Source: JANQPX01 sp039197065
GTDB taxonomy: Bacteria > Pseudomonadota > Alphaproteobacteria > Geminicoccales > Geminicoccaceae
NCBI GenBank assembly: GCA_039197065.1
Contig: JBCCUL010000002.1
Span: 186,001 to 250,000 of the forward strand
DNA: 64,000 nucleotides
Direction: 5' to 3'
Both the position numbers and the translations under genes were made by a program. Shown here one piece after another: positions 44,204-52,135 of this stretch (its first letter is position 1; every line of letters starts with the position of its first letter). The notes beneath the pieces were generated by a model. It ran no database searches and had not been told where the DNA came from. It saw only the letters and a list, made by a program, of their open reading frames with translations.

Positions 44204-45004
44204 TTAGAGCCGCTCGCCGCCTTGCATCGGCGAGAAACGGACGGGCATGATGCTTTTTTGGGTGAGGCGGCCGTCGGTCGTGCGGCGGATGACGGTGAGA
44301 TCCTGGGCGCCGTCTGCGGGGCCGAGCGGCATGACGAGGCGGCCGCCGGGCTTGAGCTGGCGAAGGAGGGGAACCGGGATGTGATCGAGGGACTCCTTCA
44401 AGATGATCGCGTCAAAGGGTGCATGTGCCGGCCAGCCCTCATAGCCGTCGCCGGCCTGCACCATGACGTTGACGTCTCGCCGGTCCTTCAGCATGCGCGC
44501 GGCCTGATCGGCTAGCGGCTCGATCACCTCAACGCTGTAGACGTCCTTCACCAGGCGGGCGAGCAGGGCGGCGTGATAGCCGGCCCCCGTGCCGGTCTCG
44601 AAAACGCTGTCGTCGGGCTCGAGTTCGGCCAGATGGGTCATCAGGGCGATGAGCAGCGGGGCCGCTATGTTCTGGCCGTGACCGATCGGCAGGGGGTGGT
44701 TGTTGTAGGCATAGGCCTTGATGTTTGATGGCACGAAGTCATGGCGCGGTACGGCGCGCATGGCGTCCAGCACCCTGGGATCGATTGAGGCAATGCCGGT
44801 TTCGGCGCTCAAAAGGCGCACTTCTTCCTCGACGATCGTCACCATGTAGTCGCGCGCGATGGCGTCCGGGGCTGCGGCGCCGGCTTTGCCGGACTGTTCG
44901 GCGCCAGGCGTTCCAGGATCGAGCAGCAAAGGCAGCAGGAGTCCTATCAGTAGGACGATGACCCGATATCTCCGGCAGCCTCGGATCGTGGATCGTTCGG
45001 GCAT
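44204..45004 (-). CDS. Exported PCMT-like methyltransferase
   Basis: 266 aa. A hydrophobic N-terminus (RVIVLLIGLLLPLLLDP, about 14-30, with a possible cleavage near 35-45) implies export, unusual because the family normally works in the cytosol and needs SAM. The rest matches protein-L-isoaspartate O-methyltransferase: RAVPRHDFVP, HPLPIGHGQNIAAP, the SAM loop FETGTGAGYHAALLARL, DGYEGWPAHAPFDAIIL and PGGRLVMPLG. The usual GQTIS active-site segment reads GQNIA, so the Ser/Thr that serves catalysis is missing. It may be a repurposed relative. Confidence 0.75.
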   Translation of the reverse strand: MPERSTIRGCRRYRVIVLLIGLLLPLLLDPGTPGAEQSGKAGAAAPDAIARDYMVTIVEEEVRLLSAETGIASIDPRVLDAMRAVPRHDFVPSNIKAYAYNNHPLPIGHGQNIAAPLLIALMTHLAELEPDDSVFETGTGAGYHAALLARLVKDVYSVEVIEPLADQAARMLKDRRDVNVMVQAGDGYEGWPAHAPFDAIILKESLDHIPVPLLRQLKPGGRLVMPLGPADGAQDLTVIRRTTDGRLTQKSIMPVRFSPMQGGERL

Positions 45005-45254
45005 GGCCTGACCTCTCCGTCGAACGCGCGCTCTTTCCTTTAGATTAGGTGCGTCTTGCCGAGGTCGGCAAGGTGAGGGTGGCCTTAACCTTCACCATCT
45101 CCCTTTGCTGCAGGGCTTCCCACCGGCTCATTCGGGGGACTGAAACCACGTCAACGATATTTTAGGTCTTAACCACTAAGCTGACATCGCTTGGCCCATT
45201 TAAGTCTGTCGGGTCGTGGCAGAGCCCTTCGAGCGATGACTGAGGCAAGTTGCT

Positions 45255-46616
45255 GTGGAACTATTTGAAGATCTGATAGGCGTTTCGCACGATACCGGCA
45301 CGACCTTCGGCGAAGGGTCGACTTGCCAAGGTTGCAAGGACAGGGAAATCCTGGAGTCGGGATTACACATCCTGAACTATGCCTTTTCGATTGAGGCGCT
45401 CTATGAAGGTATTCTATCGGTCCTGACGAAAATCGTTCCCTTCTCCGATGCCGCCATCCTCATGCCGACGGAGGAGAACTGTCTCGAAACCGTGGTGAAC
45501 CACGCGGGGAAGCTGAACATCCAGCTGCCATCGCCGGAGGGCGCGTTTGCTGCGGTTCTTGAAGGCGAAGCTGTTGTGGCTGGCGATCTGGGCGAATTCA
45601 GCGGCTGGGAGAAAGCCAGCAGCCGCTCGGTCGGAGCGTTTTCTTCCGCGCTGATCCTGCCGTTGGGTACAGCTGACGAGGCAGCGATCATCATCTGTGT
45701 CCATAAAGATCATGCCGCTTTCGATCAGGAGCATCTCAGGAAGCTGAAGACATTTGCGCCGGTGGCTGCGCAGGCTGTTCAGTGGGCCAAACAGCGACAT
45801 GCGATGGAACGGCATCGGGATCACCTCGAAGATCTGGTCAGCGAGCGGACCCGGGAGCTGGCCGAGCAGAAAGAGCGGCTGGCGCAGGCCCTGGAGAAGG
45901 AACTCGAACTCAACGGTCTTCAGCGACAGTTCGTTTCGATGGTCTGCCACGAATTTCGCACGCCGCTCGCGATCATCGATGGCAATGCGCAGCAGGTCAT
46001 CCGCCGGCATGACAAGATGCAGCCGGAACGACTGCTTGGAAGCCTGGGCAAGGTCCGCAAGTCCGTGGTGAGGCTTACCGATCTGATCGAGAGCGTTCTG
46101 GATGCGGCTCGGCTCGAAGCGGGCAGCCTCAAATTCGAACCTCAGACGTGCCGATTCGACACGATGATCGAGGAAGTCTGCAACAATTATCGAGAGCTGA
46201 ACCCAAATTATCCGATCATTGCCGACATCGACGAACTGCAGCATGACATGTTCGCCGACATCAAATTGATGCGCCAGGTCATCTCGAATCTTGTGGGTAA
46301 CGCTGTCAAATACTCGCCTGAGGGAACGGAGGTCTGCGTTTCCGGCAGGATGACGGACGATGGTGGCGTCTTGATTTCCGTGCGTGACAATGGCGTCGGC
46401 ATCCCGGAAGAGGAGCTGGCACAGCTATTCGAGCGTTTCTTTCGCGCCAGCACGTCGGTCGGGATCGTGGGGACCGGAATCGGTCTGCATCTGGTGAAAA
46501 CCGTAGTCGACCTGCACGGCGGTCGAATCGACGTCGCCAGCAAACCGGGCGAAGGCTCGACGTTTACCATCGATCTACCAGGGCAAGAGGCTCTGCCGGA
46601 AGCGATGGCTGTGTAG
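45255..46616 (+). CDS. Cytosolic GAF-domain sensor histidine kinase
   Basis: 453 aa, no membrane segment. The start is GTG 45255. An N-terminal CQGCKD pair of Cys (about 25-28) is followed by a GAF domain (about 45-185), a short coiled coil (190-225), HisKA with the phospho-acceptor in MVCHEFRTPL (about 233-242) and HATPase_c with NLVGNAVKYS (N box), VRDNGVGIP (G1) and GTGIGLHL (G2). No response regulator gene adjoins it, so it is an orphan kinase. The ligand is unknown; the Cys pair could sense metal or redox. Confidence 0.88.
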   Translation: MELFEDLIGVSHDTGTTFGEGSTCQGCKDREILESGLHILNYAFSIEALYEGILSVLTKIVPFSDAAILMPTEENCLETVVNHAGKLNIQLPSPEGAFAAVLEGEAVVAGDLGEFSGWEKASSRSVGAFSSALILPLGTADEAAIIICVHKDHAAFDQEHLRKLKTFAPVAAQAVQWAKQRHAMERHRDHLEDLVSERTRELAEQKERLAQALEKELELNGLQRQFVSMVCHEFRTPLAIIDGNAQQVIRRHDKMQPERLLGSLGKVRKSVVRLTDLIESVLDAARLEAGSLKFEPQTCRFDTMIEEVCNNYRELNPNYPIIADIDELQHDMFADIKLMRQVISNLVGNAVKYSPEGTEVCVSGRMTDDGGVLISVRDNGVGIPEEELAQLFERFFRASTSVGIVGTGIGLHLVKTVVDLHGGRIDVASKPGEGSTFTIDLPGQEALPEAMAV

Positions 46617-46986
46617 CGACCATCCGTGTCCATGGGTTTGGGAGCTTCGGCTTTTGGCGTGCTCCGACGGCGTGCGAGGCTGGATTCATCAGCCCATCGA
46701 GGTAGGCGCAAAAGGGGCTCGAACAGAGCGACGTCTATGTGATTGTCATGGCGGATTCCCTACCGTCTGCATAGAAAACGGCAGTGGGCGAAGCGCTTTA
46801 AGTGGTGCAGCTGGAAGCCCAGGTATGTCTCTTTGGTCGGCGGCTACTGGCCGAGAGCTGGCCTCCCGTCGCGGTCCAGCCTGTGGTTTTCCATTGCTGT
46901 TCCGTCGGATTTTAATACCCACCACATGTCATGCTGATCGACAGGTCATCGAGCCACGTCGCTGGTCAAAGGGATTCTTCCGAGTC

Positions 46987-47001
46987 TTAAGCCTTCATTA
47001 A
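46987..47001 (+). promoter_or_regulatory. CtrA-type binding site (exact TTAA-N7-TTAA)
   Basis: TTAA-GCCTTCA-TTAA matches the full CtrA consensus spacing used in cell-cycle control of alphaproteobacteria. It lies 25 bp before a long stem-loop and far from any coding start, so it may control a non-coding RNA. Binding is inferred from the motif alone. Confidence 0.4.
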
Positions 47002-47025
47002 CATCCTCATGTCAGGCTGTTTCAT

Positions 47026-47103
47026 GGTCCATGCGATCCTGGGAATCCGCCCGCCCGATGGGTGAGCCGGGGCGAGACTCGGACTTCCAGGGTCGCATGG
47101 ACC
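47026..47103 (+). ncRNA. Candidate structured RNA / long stem-loop
   Basis: Two 23-nt arms (47026-47048 GGTCCATGCGATCCTGG..., and 47081-47103 ending GGGTCGCATGGACC) pair with three mismatches or wobbles and enclose a 32-nt GC-rich loop. The arms start 25 bp after a CtrA-type box. This could be a short RNA, an attenuator or a relic of a palindromic repeat. No downstream T-tract was found, and no homologue is known to me. Confidence 0.35.
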
Positions 47104-47277
47104 AGCAAGCCGCAGGTTATGGTAGCCAGGTCCTGGGGCGAATGAAGGAAGGGTGAACGCGGTAGGCTACCCTTGCGCATCGGTCGGAACTTTGTACAGC
47201 GGTTATCAGGACGTCCTGACCGTGACCTCTCCATCTACCCGTGCTGGTTTCACGTCCTCAACCGGCTCGCTTTCAGC

Positions 47278-47337
47278 ACCAACGTCCAAAAGTCGGCGCC
47301 GGGGCGCGTCGCCCCCGCGTCGTCCCTCAACGTTGGT
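47278..47337 (-). terminator. Nested inverted repeat at the argB 3' end
   Basis: An outer 8-bp inverted repeat (ACCAACGT 47278-47285 / ACGTTGGT 47330-47337) encloses the hairpin GGGGCG-CGT-CGCCCC (47301-47315). The right outer arm includes the last sense codons of argB. It may terminate or protect the argB transcript; a classical U-tract is absent, so the type is uncertain. Confidence 0.4.
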
Positions 47338-48229
47338 CGGCGTCCCGGCTGATTTTGGTGCCGACGCCGGCTTCGGTGAAGATTTCGAGGAGGATAACGT
47401 GGGGGAGGCGGCCATCGAGGATGTGGGCGGCGTCGACGCCGCTTTCGAGGGCGGATAGGCAGGTCTCTAGTTTGGGGATCATGCCGCCGGTGATGATGCC
47501 CGACGTCATGAGGCTGCGGGCTTCGTCGTCGGTGAAGCGCGGGAGGAGCCTGCCGTCGCCGTCGAGCACGCCTTCGACGTCGGTCAGCATGATCAGCTTT
47601 TCCGCGTTCAAAGCAGAGGCAAGCGCGCCGGCTGCGGTGTCGGCGTTGATATTGTAGGTCTGGCCGTCGTCGCCGATGCCGATCGGGGCGATCACCGGAA
47701 TGATCTCGCTCTCGCGCAGCACGTCGAGCACCTGGGTGTTGATGGTGACCGGCTCGCCGACGAAGCCGAGATCAAGCACCTGTTCGATATGGCTGTCGGC
47801 GTCCTTGACGGTGCGCGTGAGCTTCTTCGCTTCGATCAGCCGGCCATCCTTGCCGGAGAGGCCGACCGCGCGGCCGCCCGCTTCCTGAACGGCTGTGACG
47901 ATCCGCTTGTTGATGTTGCCGGCGAGCACCATCTCGACGATTTCGACAGTGGCGGCGTCGGTGACGCGCAGGCCCTGGACGAACTCGCTCTGGATCTTGA
48001 GGCGATCGAGCATCGCCTTGATCTGCGGTCCGCCGCCGTGGACGATGACCGGGTTGATGCCGACCTGCTTCAAGAGAACCATGTCGCGCGCGAAGTCTTG
48101 GGCGAGCTCGGCCGAACCCATGGCATGGCCGCCATATTTGATGACGAAGGTCGAGCCTGCGAAGCGGCGCATATAGGGCAGGGCTTCGATCAGGGTAGCG
48201 GTGGTCTGATGATGGCGGCTATCGGTCAT
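47327..48229 (-). CDS. argB: Acetylglutamate kinase
   Basis: 300 aa. Phosphorylates N-acetylglutamate in arginine synthesis. Motifs: VIKYGGHAMG (about 29-38), VHGGGPQI (64-71), GLRVTD, VGLSGKDG, NINADTAAGALASAL, MLTDVEGVLD and GGMIPKLETCLSAL with the feedback-site region AHILDGRLPHVILLEIFT. Standard length. It follows engB by 19 bp as the last gene of the rpmH-rnpA-yidD-yidC-engB-argB block, an order typical of Rhizobiales-like genomes. Confidence 0.96.
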   Translation of the reverse strand: MTDSRHHQTTATLIEALPYMRRFAGSTFVIKYGGHAMGSAELAQDFARDMVLLKQVGINPVIVHGGGPQIKAMLDRLKIQSEFVQGLRVTDAATVEIVEMVLAGNINKRIVTAVQEAGGRAVGLSGKDGRLIEAKKLTRTVKDADSHIEQVLDLGFVGEPVTINTQVLDVLRESEIIPVIAPIGIGDDGQTYNINADTAAGALASALNAEKLIMLTDVEGVLDGDGRLLPRFTDDEARSLMTSGIITGGMIPKLETCLSALESGVDAAHILDGRLPHVILLEIFTEAGVGTKISRDADQR

Positions 48230-48248
48230 GTGTAAGGCTTTTTTGGCG

Positions 48249-48908
48249 TTATGGGGCGGGGAGGGCGTAGTCGGCGAGGGCGGCGCGCAATTCGGCCATG
48301 CCGGCCTGGTCCTTGGAGCTGGTGGCGATCGGTTCCGGATGCGCGCCGACCTTATGGCGGAGCGCTGAGGTGATGTCCTCGAGCAGTGCTGTGAGCGCTG
48401 CCGGTTTGACCAGATCGGCCTTGGTCAGGACGACGCGGTAGGCCACCGCCGCGTCGGCCAGCAGCTTCATGTAGTCGAGATCGACGGTCTTCAGCCCGTG
48501 ACGGGCGTCGATCAGGATGGCGACGATGCGCAGCTCAGGCCGGCCTTTCAGGTAGGTCTGGATCAGACGATGCCAGCTCTCTACGGTTGGTTTCGGCGCC
48601 TTGGCGTAGCCGTAGCCCGGCAGGTCGGCAAGGATGAGGCGGCCGCCCAGATTGAAGAGATTGATCTGCTGGGTGCGTCCCGGTGTGTTGGAGGTGCGGG
48701 CGAGCTGCTTATGGTTGGTGAGCGCATTGATCAGCGTCGACTTGCCGACATTGGAGCGGCCGACAAAGGCGACCTCCGGCAGGTCGGTCGCCGGCAGCTG
48801 CTTGATCGCCGCGACGCTCAGCATGAAGTCGCAGGCCTGGGCGAAGAGAAGGCGGCCGGCTTCGATGGCGTCGTCGTCGAGCTGATCCAGATCGGCGGTG
48901 GCGGTCAT
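48249..48908 (-). CDS. engB: Ribosome-biogenesis GTPase EngB (YihA/YsxC)
   Basis: 219 aa from ATG 48908, preceded by GAAGG (start at 48932 is an in-frame alternative). Small TRAFAC GTPase needed for 50S assembly. G1 GRSNVGKSTL, G2/G3 TPGRTQQINLF and DLPGYGYAKAP, G4 TKADLVKP and G5-like ATSSKDQAG are all present. Located between yidC and argB as in related genomes. Confidence 0.95.
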   Translation of the reverse strand: MTATADLDQLDDDAIEAGRLLFAQACDFMLSVAAIKQLPATDLPEVAFVGRSNVGKSTLINALTNHKQLARTSNTPGRTQQINLFNLGGRLILADLPGYGYAKAPKPTVESWHRLIQTYLKGRPELRIVAILIDARHGLKTVDLDYMKLLADAAVAYRVVLTKADLVKPAALTALLEDITSALRHKVGAHPEPIATSSKDQAGMAELRAALADYALPAP

Positions 48909-49081
48909 CACGAAGCCTTCCCAAAGCATCATCCGGCAGACAAATCGATGCCCGAATCAAGTCCAGGCATGACGGCCCTGATGAACCGCAAACGCCCCAT
49001 GCCACCGTCTGTCCAGCGGAAAGAGCAACTGCATACCCATCAAGCCAGTCTCATCTCAAGTCAACGCCGACCACCGCGTGG

Positions 49082-50839
49082 TCATTCGTTAATCTTGACG
49101 CCCATACGACGCATGATGACCCATTGCTGGGCGATGGACAGCACATTGTTCCAGGTCCAGTAGATGACGAGACCGGCGGCGAAGGTCGCAAACAGGAAGA
49201 TGAACATCAGCGGCAGGAACAGCATGACCTTGGCCTGGATCGGATCGGCGGGCTGCGGGTTCAGCTTGGTCTGCAGGAACATGGTGATGCCCATCAGGAG
49301 CGGCCAGATGCCGATCATCAGGAAGCCCGGCGGATCGAAGGGAAGCAGGCCGAACAGGTTGAACATCGTGGTCGGATCGGGGGCGGAGAGGTCCTGGATC
49401 CAACCGAAGAAGGGGGCGTGGCGCATCTCGATCGAGACGAACAGCACCTTGTAGAGGGCGAAGAAGACCGGAATCTGCACCAAAATGGGCAGGCAGCCGG
49501 ACATCGGGTTCACCTTCTCCTTCTTGTAAAGCTCCATCATCTCCTTTTGCATGCGCATCTTGTCGTCGCCGGCCTGCTCGCGGATGCGGGTCATTTCCGG
49601 CTGCAGCTTCTTCATCTGGCTCATGGCGCGATAAGATTTGTTGGCCAGCGGGAAGAACAGGATCTTGACCAGCAGCGTCAGCAAAAGGATGGCGACGCCG
49701 TAATTGCCGACGATGCCATAGGCGAAATGGAGAAAGTAGAAGATCGGCTTGGTCAGCCAGTAGAACCAGCCGAAGTCGATGGCGCGGTCGAAGCGGGGTA
49801 TGTTGTACTCGGCGGCGTAGGCATCCAGCTTGTCCAGCTCCTTGGCGCCGGCAAAGAGGCGGTCGGTCACCTCGACGGAGCTTCCAGCAGGCACGATCAT
49901 CGCAGGGCGCAGATAATCCGTCTGGTAGCGATCCTCGCCGTTGCTGAGATAATGCTGGAATTTCGCGGTAAAGCCGGCTTCCTGGTCGGGGATGAGCGCT
50001 GCCAGCCAGTATTTGTCGGAAATGCCGAGCCAGCCATTCTCGCTCTTTTCCTCGAACTGTCCGTTCTCTTCCTGGAGATCGGAGTAATCGACCTCGGTCA
50101 GGATTTCGGAGAAGACGCCGATCGGGCCCTCATGCAGGATGAAAAATCCGGAGATCTCGGGCGTGCCCCAGCGTCGGACCAGGCCATAGGGGTAGAGGGC
50201 GACATCATCACTGCCTTGATTGCGCACGCGCTGGGTGACGGTGATGAGGTAGTCACCGTCGATTTCGAGCCGGCGTTCGAAGATCAGGCCCTGGCCGTTT
50301 TCCCAGCTGAGCGTGACCGGCTGGTCGGGCCTGAGCTCCTTGCGGTCGGCAGACCATACGGTGTTCTGATCGGGTACAATGGTGTCCGTGGTCTCGGGCG
50401 CCCAGCCGAATTCGGCGAAATAGGCATCGGGCGACCCTGCCGGATTAAAGAGGGTGACGTCCGCCGCGTCCTCGGCAATCGCAACCTTATAGTCGGTCAT
50501 CACGATGTCATCGATGCGGCCGCCCTGAACGCCGAAGGAGCCGGTCAGCCGTCCATTGTCGATGGTGATGCGCTCGCCTGCGGACAGCACCACGTCGCGC
50601 GTCGCTTCGACCGGCTGATCGGTCGGCACGCTGCCGGGCGTTGCCGGCGCCGTGGTCGCCTCGGAGCCGGTCTGGCTGGGAGCCGGCGTTGGCGTCACCG
50701 TACCGCCGGTGCTCTCCTCGATTGCGGCCTGGCGGCGCTGCTCTTCGTGGATCCGCGGCAATTCATAGAAATATTGAAAGCCGATGATGATCGTCACGGA
50801 GAGGACGATGGCCAATATGAGATTTCGCTGCTCGGGCAT
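49082..50839 (-). CDS. yidC: Membrane protein insertase YidC
   Basis: 585 aa, the Gram-negative type. N-terminal anchor (LILAIVLSVTIIIGFQYF), a Pro/Thr/Ala-rich linker (about 40-85), a large periplasmic beta-supersandwich domain and a C-terminal five-helix core with YGVAILLLTLLVKILFFPLANKSYRAMSQMKKLQP, NPMSGCLPILVQIPVFFALYKVL and WTWNNVLSIAQQWVIMRR. The hydrophilic groove Arg of the family corresponds to the ANKSYRAM neighbourhood. It follows yidD by 69 bp. Confidence 0.97.
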   Translation of the reverse strand: MPEQRNLILAIVLSVTIIIGFQYFYELPRIHEEQRRQAAIEESTGGTVTPTPAPSQTGSEATTAPATPGSVPTDQPVEATRDVVLSAGERITIDNGRLTGSFGVQGGRIDDIVMTDYKVAIAEDAADVTLFNPAGSPDAYFAEFGWAPETTDTIVPDQNTVWSADRKELRPDQPVTLSWENGQGLIFERRLEIDGDYLITVTQRVRNQGSDDVALYPYGLVRRWGTPEISGFFILHEGPIGVFSEILTEVDYSDLQEENGQFEEKSENGWLGISDKYWLAALIPDQEAGFTAKFQHYLSNGEDRYQTDYLRPAMIVPAGSSVEVTDRLFAGAKELDKLDAYAAEYNIPRFDRAIDFGWFYWLTKPIFYFLHFAYGIVGNYGVAILLLTLLVKILFFPLANKSYRAMSQMKKLQPEMTRIREQAGDDKMRMQKEMMELYKKEKVNPMSGCLPILVQIPVFFALYKVLFVSIEMRHAPFFGWIQDLSAPDPTTMFNLFGLLPFDPPGFLMIGIWPLLMGITMFLQTKLNPQPADPIQAKVMLFLPLMFIFLFATFAAGLVIYWTWNNVLSIAQQWVIMRRMGVKINE

Positions 50840-50908
50840 GCTGTCCCGATCTCCCCTCTCTCTTCTCGATCAGTCCCAAAGAGGGCCTGTCGACGCAAAC
50901 TTTGCCCG

Positions 50909-51187
50909 CTAAACCATGGGCTCCGGCCGGCGACATTGTCCCGCCTGCCGTTCGATAACTGCTGGATGTCGTGTCGGTGCTTCTATCCGGTCAGGGACCG
51001 GGTCGAAACCGCTGCCGCCGAGCGGGTGGCAGCGGGCGAGCCGACGCAACGTGAGCCAGCCGCCCCTTATTGCCCCGTGTTGGGCAAGCGCGTCCAGAGC
51101 ATAGTCCGAGCATGTGGGCAAAAAACGGCAACGTGGACCGATGATGGGCGATATGATCAGCCGGTAGCCGTGTACCAAACTGCTCAA
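50909..51187 (-). CDS. yidD: Membrane protein insertion efficiency factor YidD
   Basis: 92 aa when started at TTG 51187, which overlaps the rnpA stop as TTGA (51187-51184), a typical coupling arrangement. The frame is open to 51322, but the extra residues are not conserved. Motifs: LVHGYRLIISPIIGPRCRFLPTCSDYALDAL, HGAIRGGWLTLRRLARCHPLGGSGFDPVP. Hydrolase-like assistant of YidC at the inner membrane. Confidence 0.9.
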   Translation of the reverse strand: MSSLVHGYRLIISPIIGPRCRFLPTCSDYALDALAQHGAIRGGWLTLRRLARCHPLGGSGFDPVPDRIEAPTRHPAVIERQAGQCRRPEPMV

Positions 51188-51762
51188 GAGGCGGACGGTG
51201 AGCGATCTTTTCTTGGTTTCGACCGGGATTTCGACCTTCGATCGTCCATCGGCCGAGGTTTGGCCGTCAGCACACGCGAAAACGCCCTTTCCAGATCGTC
51301 CAGAAGTGTCTGAAAGGCACATGTCAGCACCTCCGCCCTGGCGATGAGCACATAATCATGTCCTGCAACGGCGGCGTCCGGAAGGAGCCGTCTCGCCGCT
51401 TCACGAAGCCTACGCTTGGCACGATTGCGGGCGACGGCATTGCCGATGCGCCTGGTCGCCGTAAAACCGAGGCCGATCGCTGCGTCTTCTGACTTCGCGT
51501 CGGTGAGCCTTCGGCCAGTCTGGAGAACGAATGACGGCGCAATCCAACGACGGCCGGTGGCGGCGACGGCAAGAAATTCGGCGCGACGTTTGAGACGGAC
51601 GACATCGACAGCGGTCGCCGGGGCGCTATCCCTTGTGGCGTGACCTTCGAAATCGCTTCCTTCGCCCCGACCGTTAGGCGGATAGACGCTTCCGTCCTTT
51701 GGAGCGCCTGCGGGCGAGGACGCGGCGTCCACCGACGGAGGCTGAACGTGCGCGAAAACCAT
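51184..51762 (-). CDS. rnpA: Ribonuclease P protein component, start inside rpmH
   Basis: Protein subunit of RNase P. The conserved domain begins near VVRLKRRAEFLAVAATGRRW and includes GLGFTATRRIGNAVARNRAKRRLREAAR (the RNR motif) and DYVLIARAEVL. Between the rpmH stop and this domain no ATG, GTG, TTG or CTG occurs in frame. The only standard starts in frame are ATG 51762 and TTG 51780, both inside rpmH in another frame. Starting at 51762 gives 192 aa with a roughly 55-aa unconserved extension, as known for Thermus rnpA. A non-standard start after rpmH is the alternative. Confidence 0.85.
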   Translation of the reverse strand: MVFAHVQPPSVDAASSPAGAPKDGSVYPPNGRGEGSDFEGHATRDSAPATAVDVVRLKRRAEFLAVAATGRRWIAPSFVLQTGRRLTDAKSEDAAIGLGFTATRRIGNAVARNRAKRRLREAARRLLPDAAVAGHDYVLIARAEVLTCAFQTLLDDLERAFSRVLTAKPRPMDDRRSKSRSKPRKDRSPSAS

Positions 51763-51808
51763 GGCGACGCTTGCGGACAAGATTGCTGGGCTGGAAAGTG
51801 CGTTTCAC
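51674..51808 (-). CDS. rpmH: 50S ribosomal protein L34
   Basis: 44 aa with a GTG start at 51808. The product begins MKRTFQPSNLVRKRRHGF and ends RRRSKGRKRLSA, an unmistakable L34. It is fully overlapped by the upstream extension of the rnpA frame. A strong sigma-70 promoter lies 42-70 bp upstream. First gene of the rpmH-rnpA-yidD-yidC-engB-argB block. Confidence 0.95.
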   Translation of the reverse strand: MKRTFQPSNLVRKRRHGFRARSASVGGRRVLARRRSKGRKRLSA

Positions 51809-51849
51809 GAGATTTCTACCTTAGGCAAACCGGCTTCAAACCGTTGGGG

Positions 51850-51878
51850 TGTATAGGATGCGGCCGTCATTCTGTCAA
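51850..51878 (-). promoter_or_regulatory. Sigma-70 promoter of rpmH
   Basis: On the minus strand, TTGACA (51878-51873) and TATACA (51855-51850) are separated by exactly 17 bp. This is a near-perfect housekeeping promoter 42 bp before the rpmH start, as expected for a ribosomal protein operon. Confidence 0.8.
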
Positions 51879-52135
51879 ATCGGTGCGCGTGCGAACGGGT
51901 AGGCAACACCCGCCGCGATCTGCCGGCTCACCCCGCAATAAACGAGATGTGAGACGGCGTGGGCTGGTAAGAAGGCCGCCGATATGATGGTTATGTGGGC
52001 GTTCTGCTGGCGACGTCCAGTCTTTTGACGACAATCTGGTCTTGGGTTCTTGTCGCTGACGGAACCCGGCTTAAGGTTTCCTTAACCCTAACGCTTTATA
52101 AAGACGGAATGGTCGCAGAACGGCTCATCCTATCG
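51879..52135. other. Divergent region between rpmH and the DUF547 pair
   Basis: Beyond the rpmH promoter, the region has no clear gene. In-frame extension of the first DUF547 frame reaches back to 51995 but looks unconserved. A CtrA-type box lies at 52071-52085. Confidence 0.5.
52071..52085 (+). promoter_or_regulatory. CtrA-type binding site (exact TTAA-N7-TTAA)
   Basis: TTAA-GGTTTCC-TTAA, 50 bp before the ATG at 52136 of the first DUF547 gene, followed by TTAACCCTAACG. It has the position expected of a CtrA site overlapping a promoter, which would place the DUF547 pair under cell-cycle control. Motif evidence only. Confidence 0.45.

Larger units (their letters stand above)
46617..47326. other. 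710-bp intergenic region between histidine kinase and argB
   Basis: No convincing gene on either strand. It holds an exact TTAA-N7-TTAA box (46987-47001), a long stem-loop (47026-47103), and a nested hairpin adjoining the argB end (47278-47337). Frames here have no ribosome binding sites or recognisable motifs. Confidence 0.55.

Noticed and set aside
49124..51313. 729-codon plus-strand frame
   Set aside because: It is the mirror of yidC and yidD. The frame is kept open by GC-rich codon use on the other strand and has no motif.
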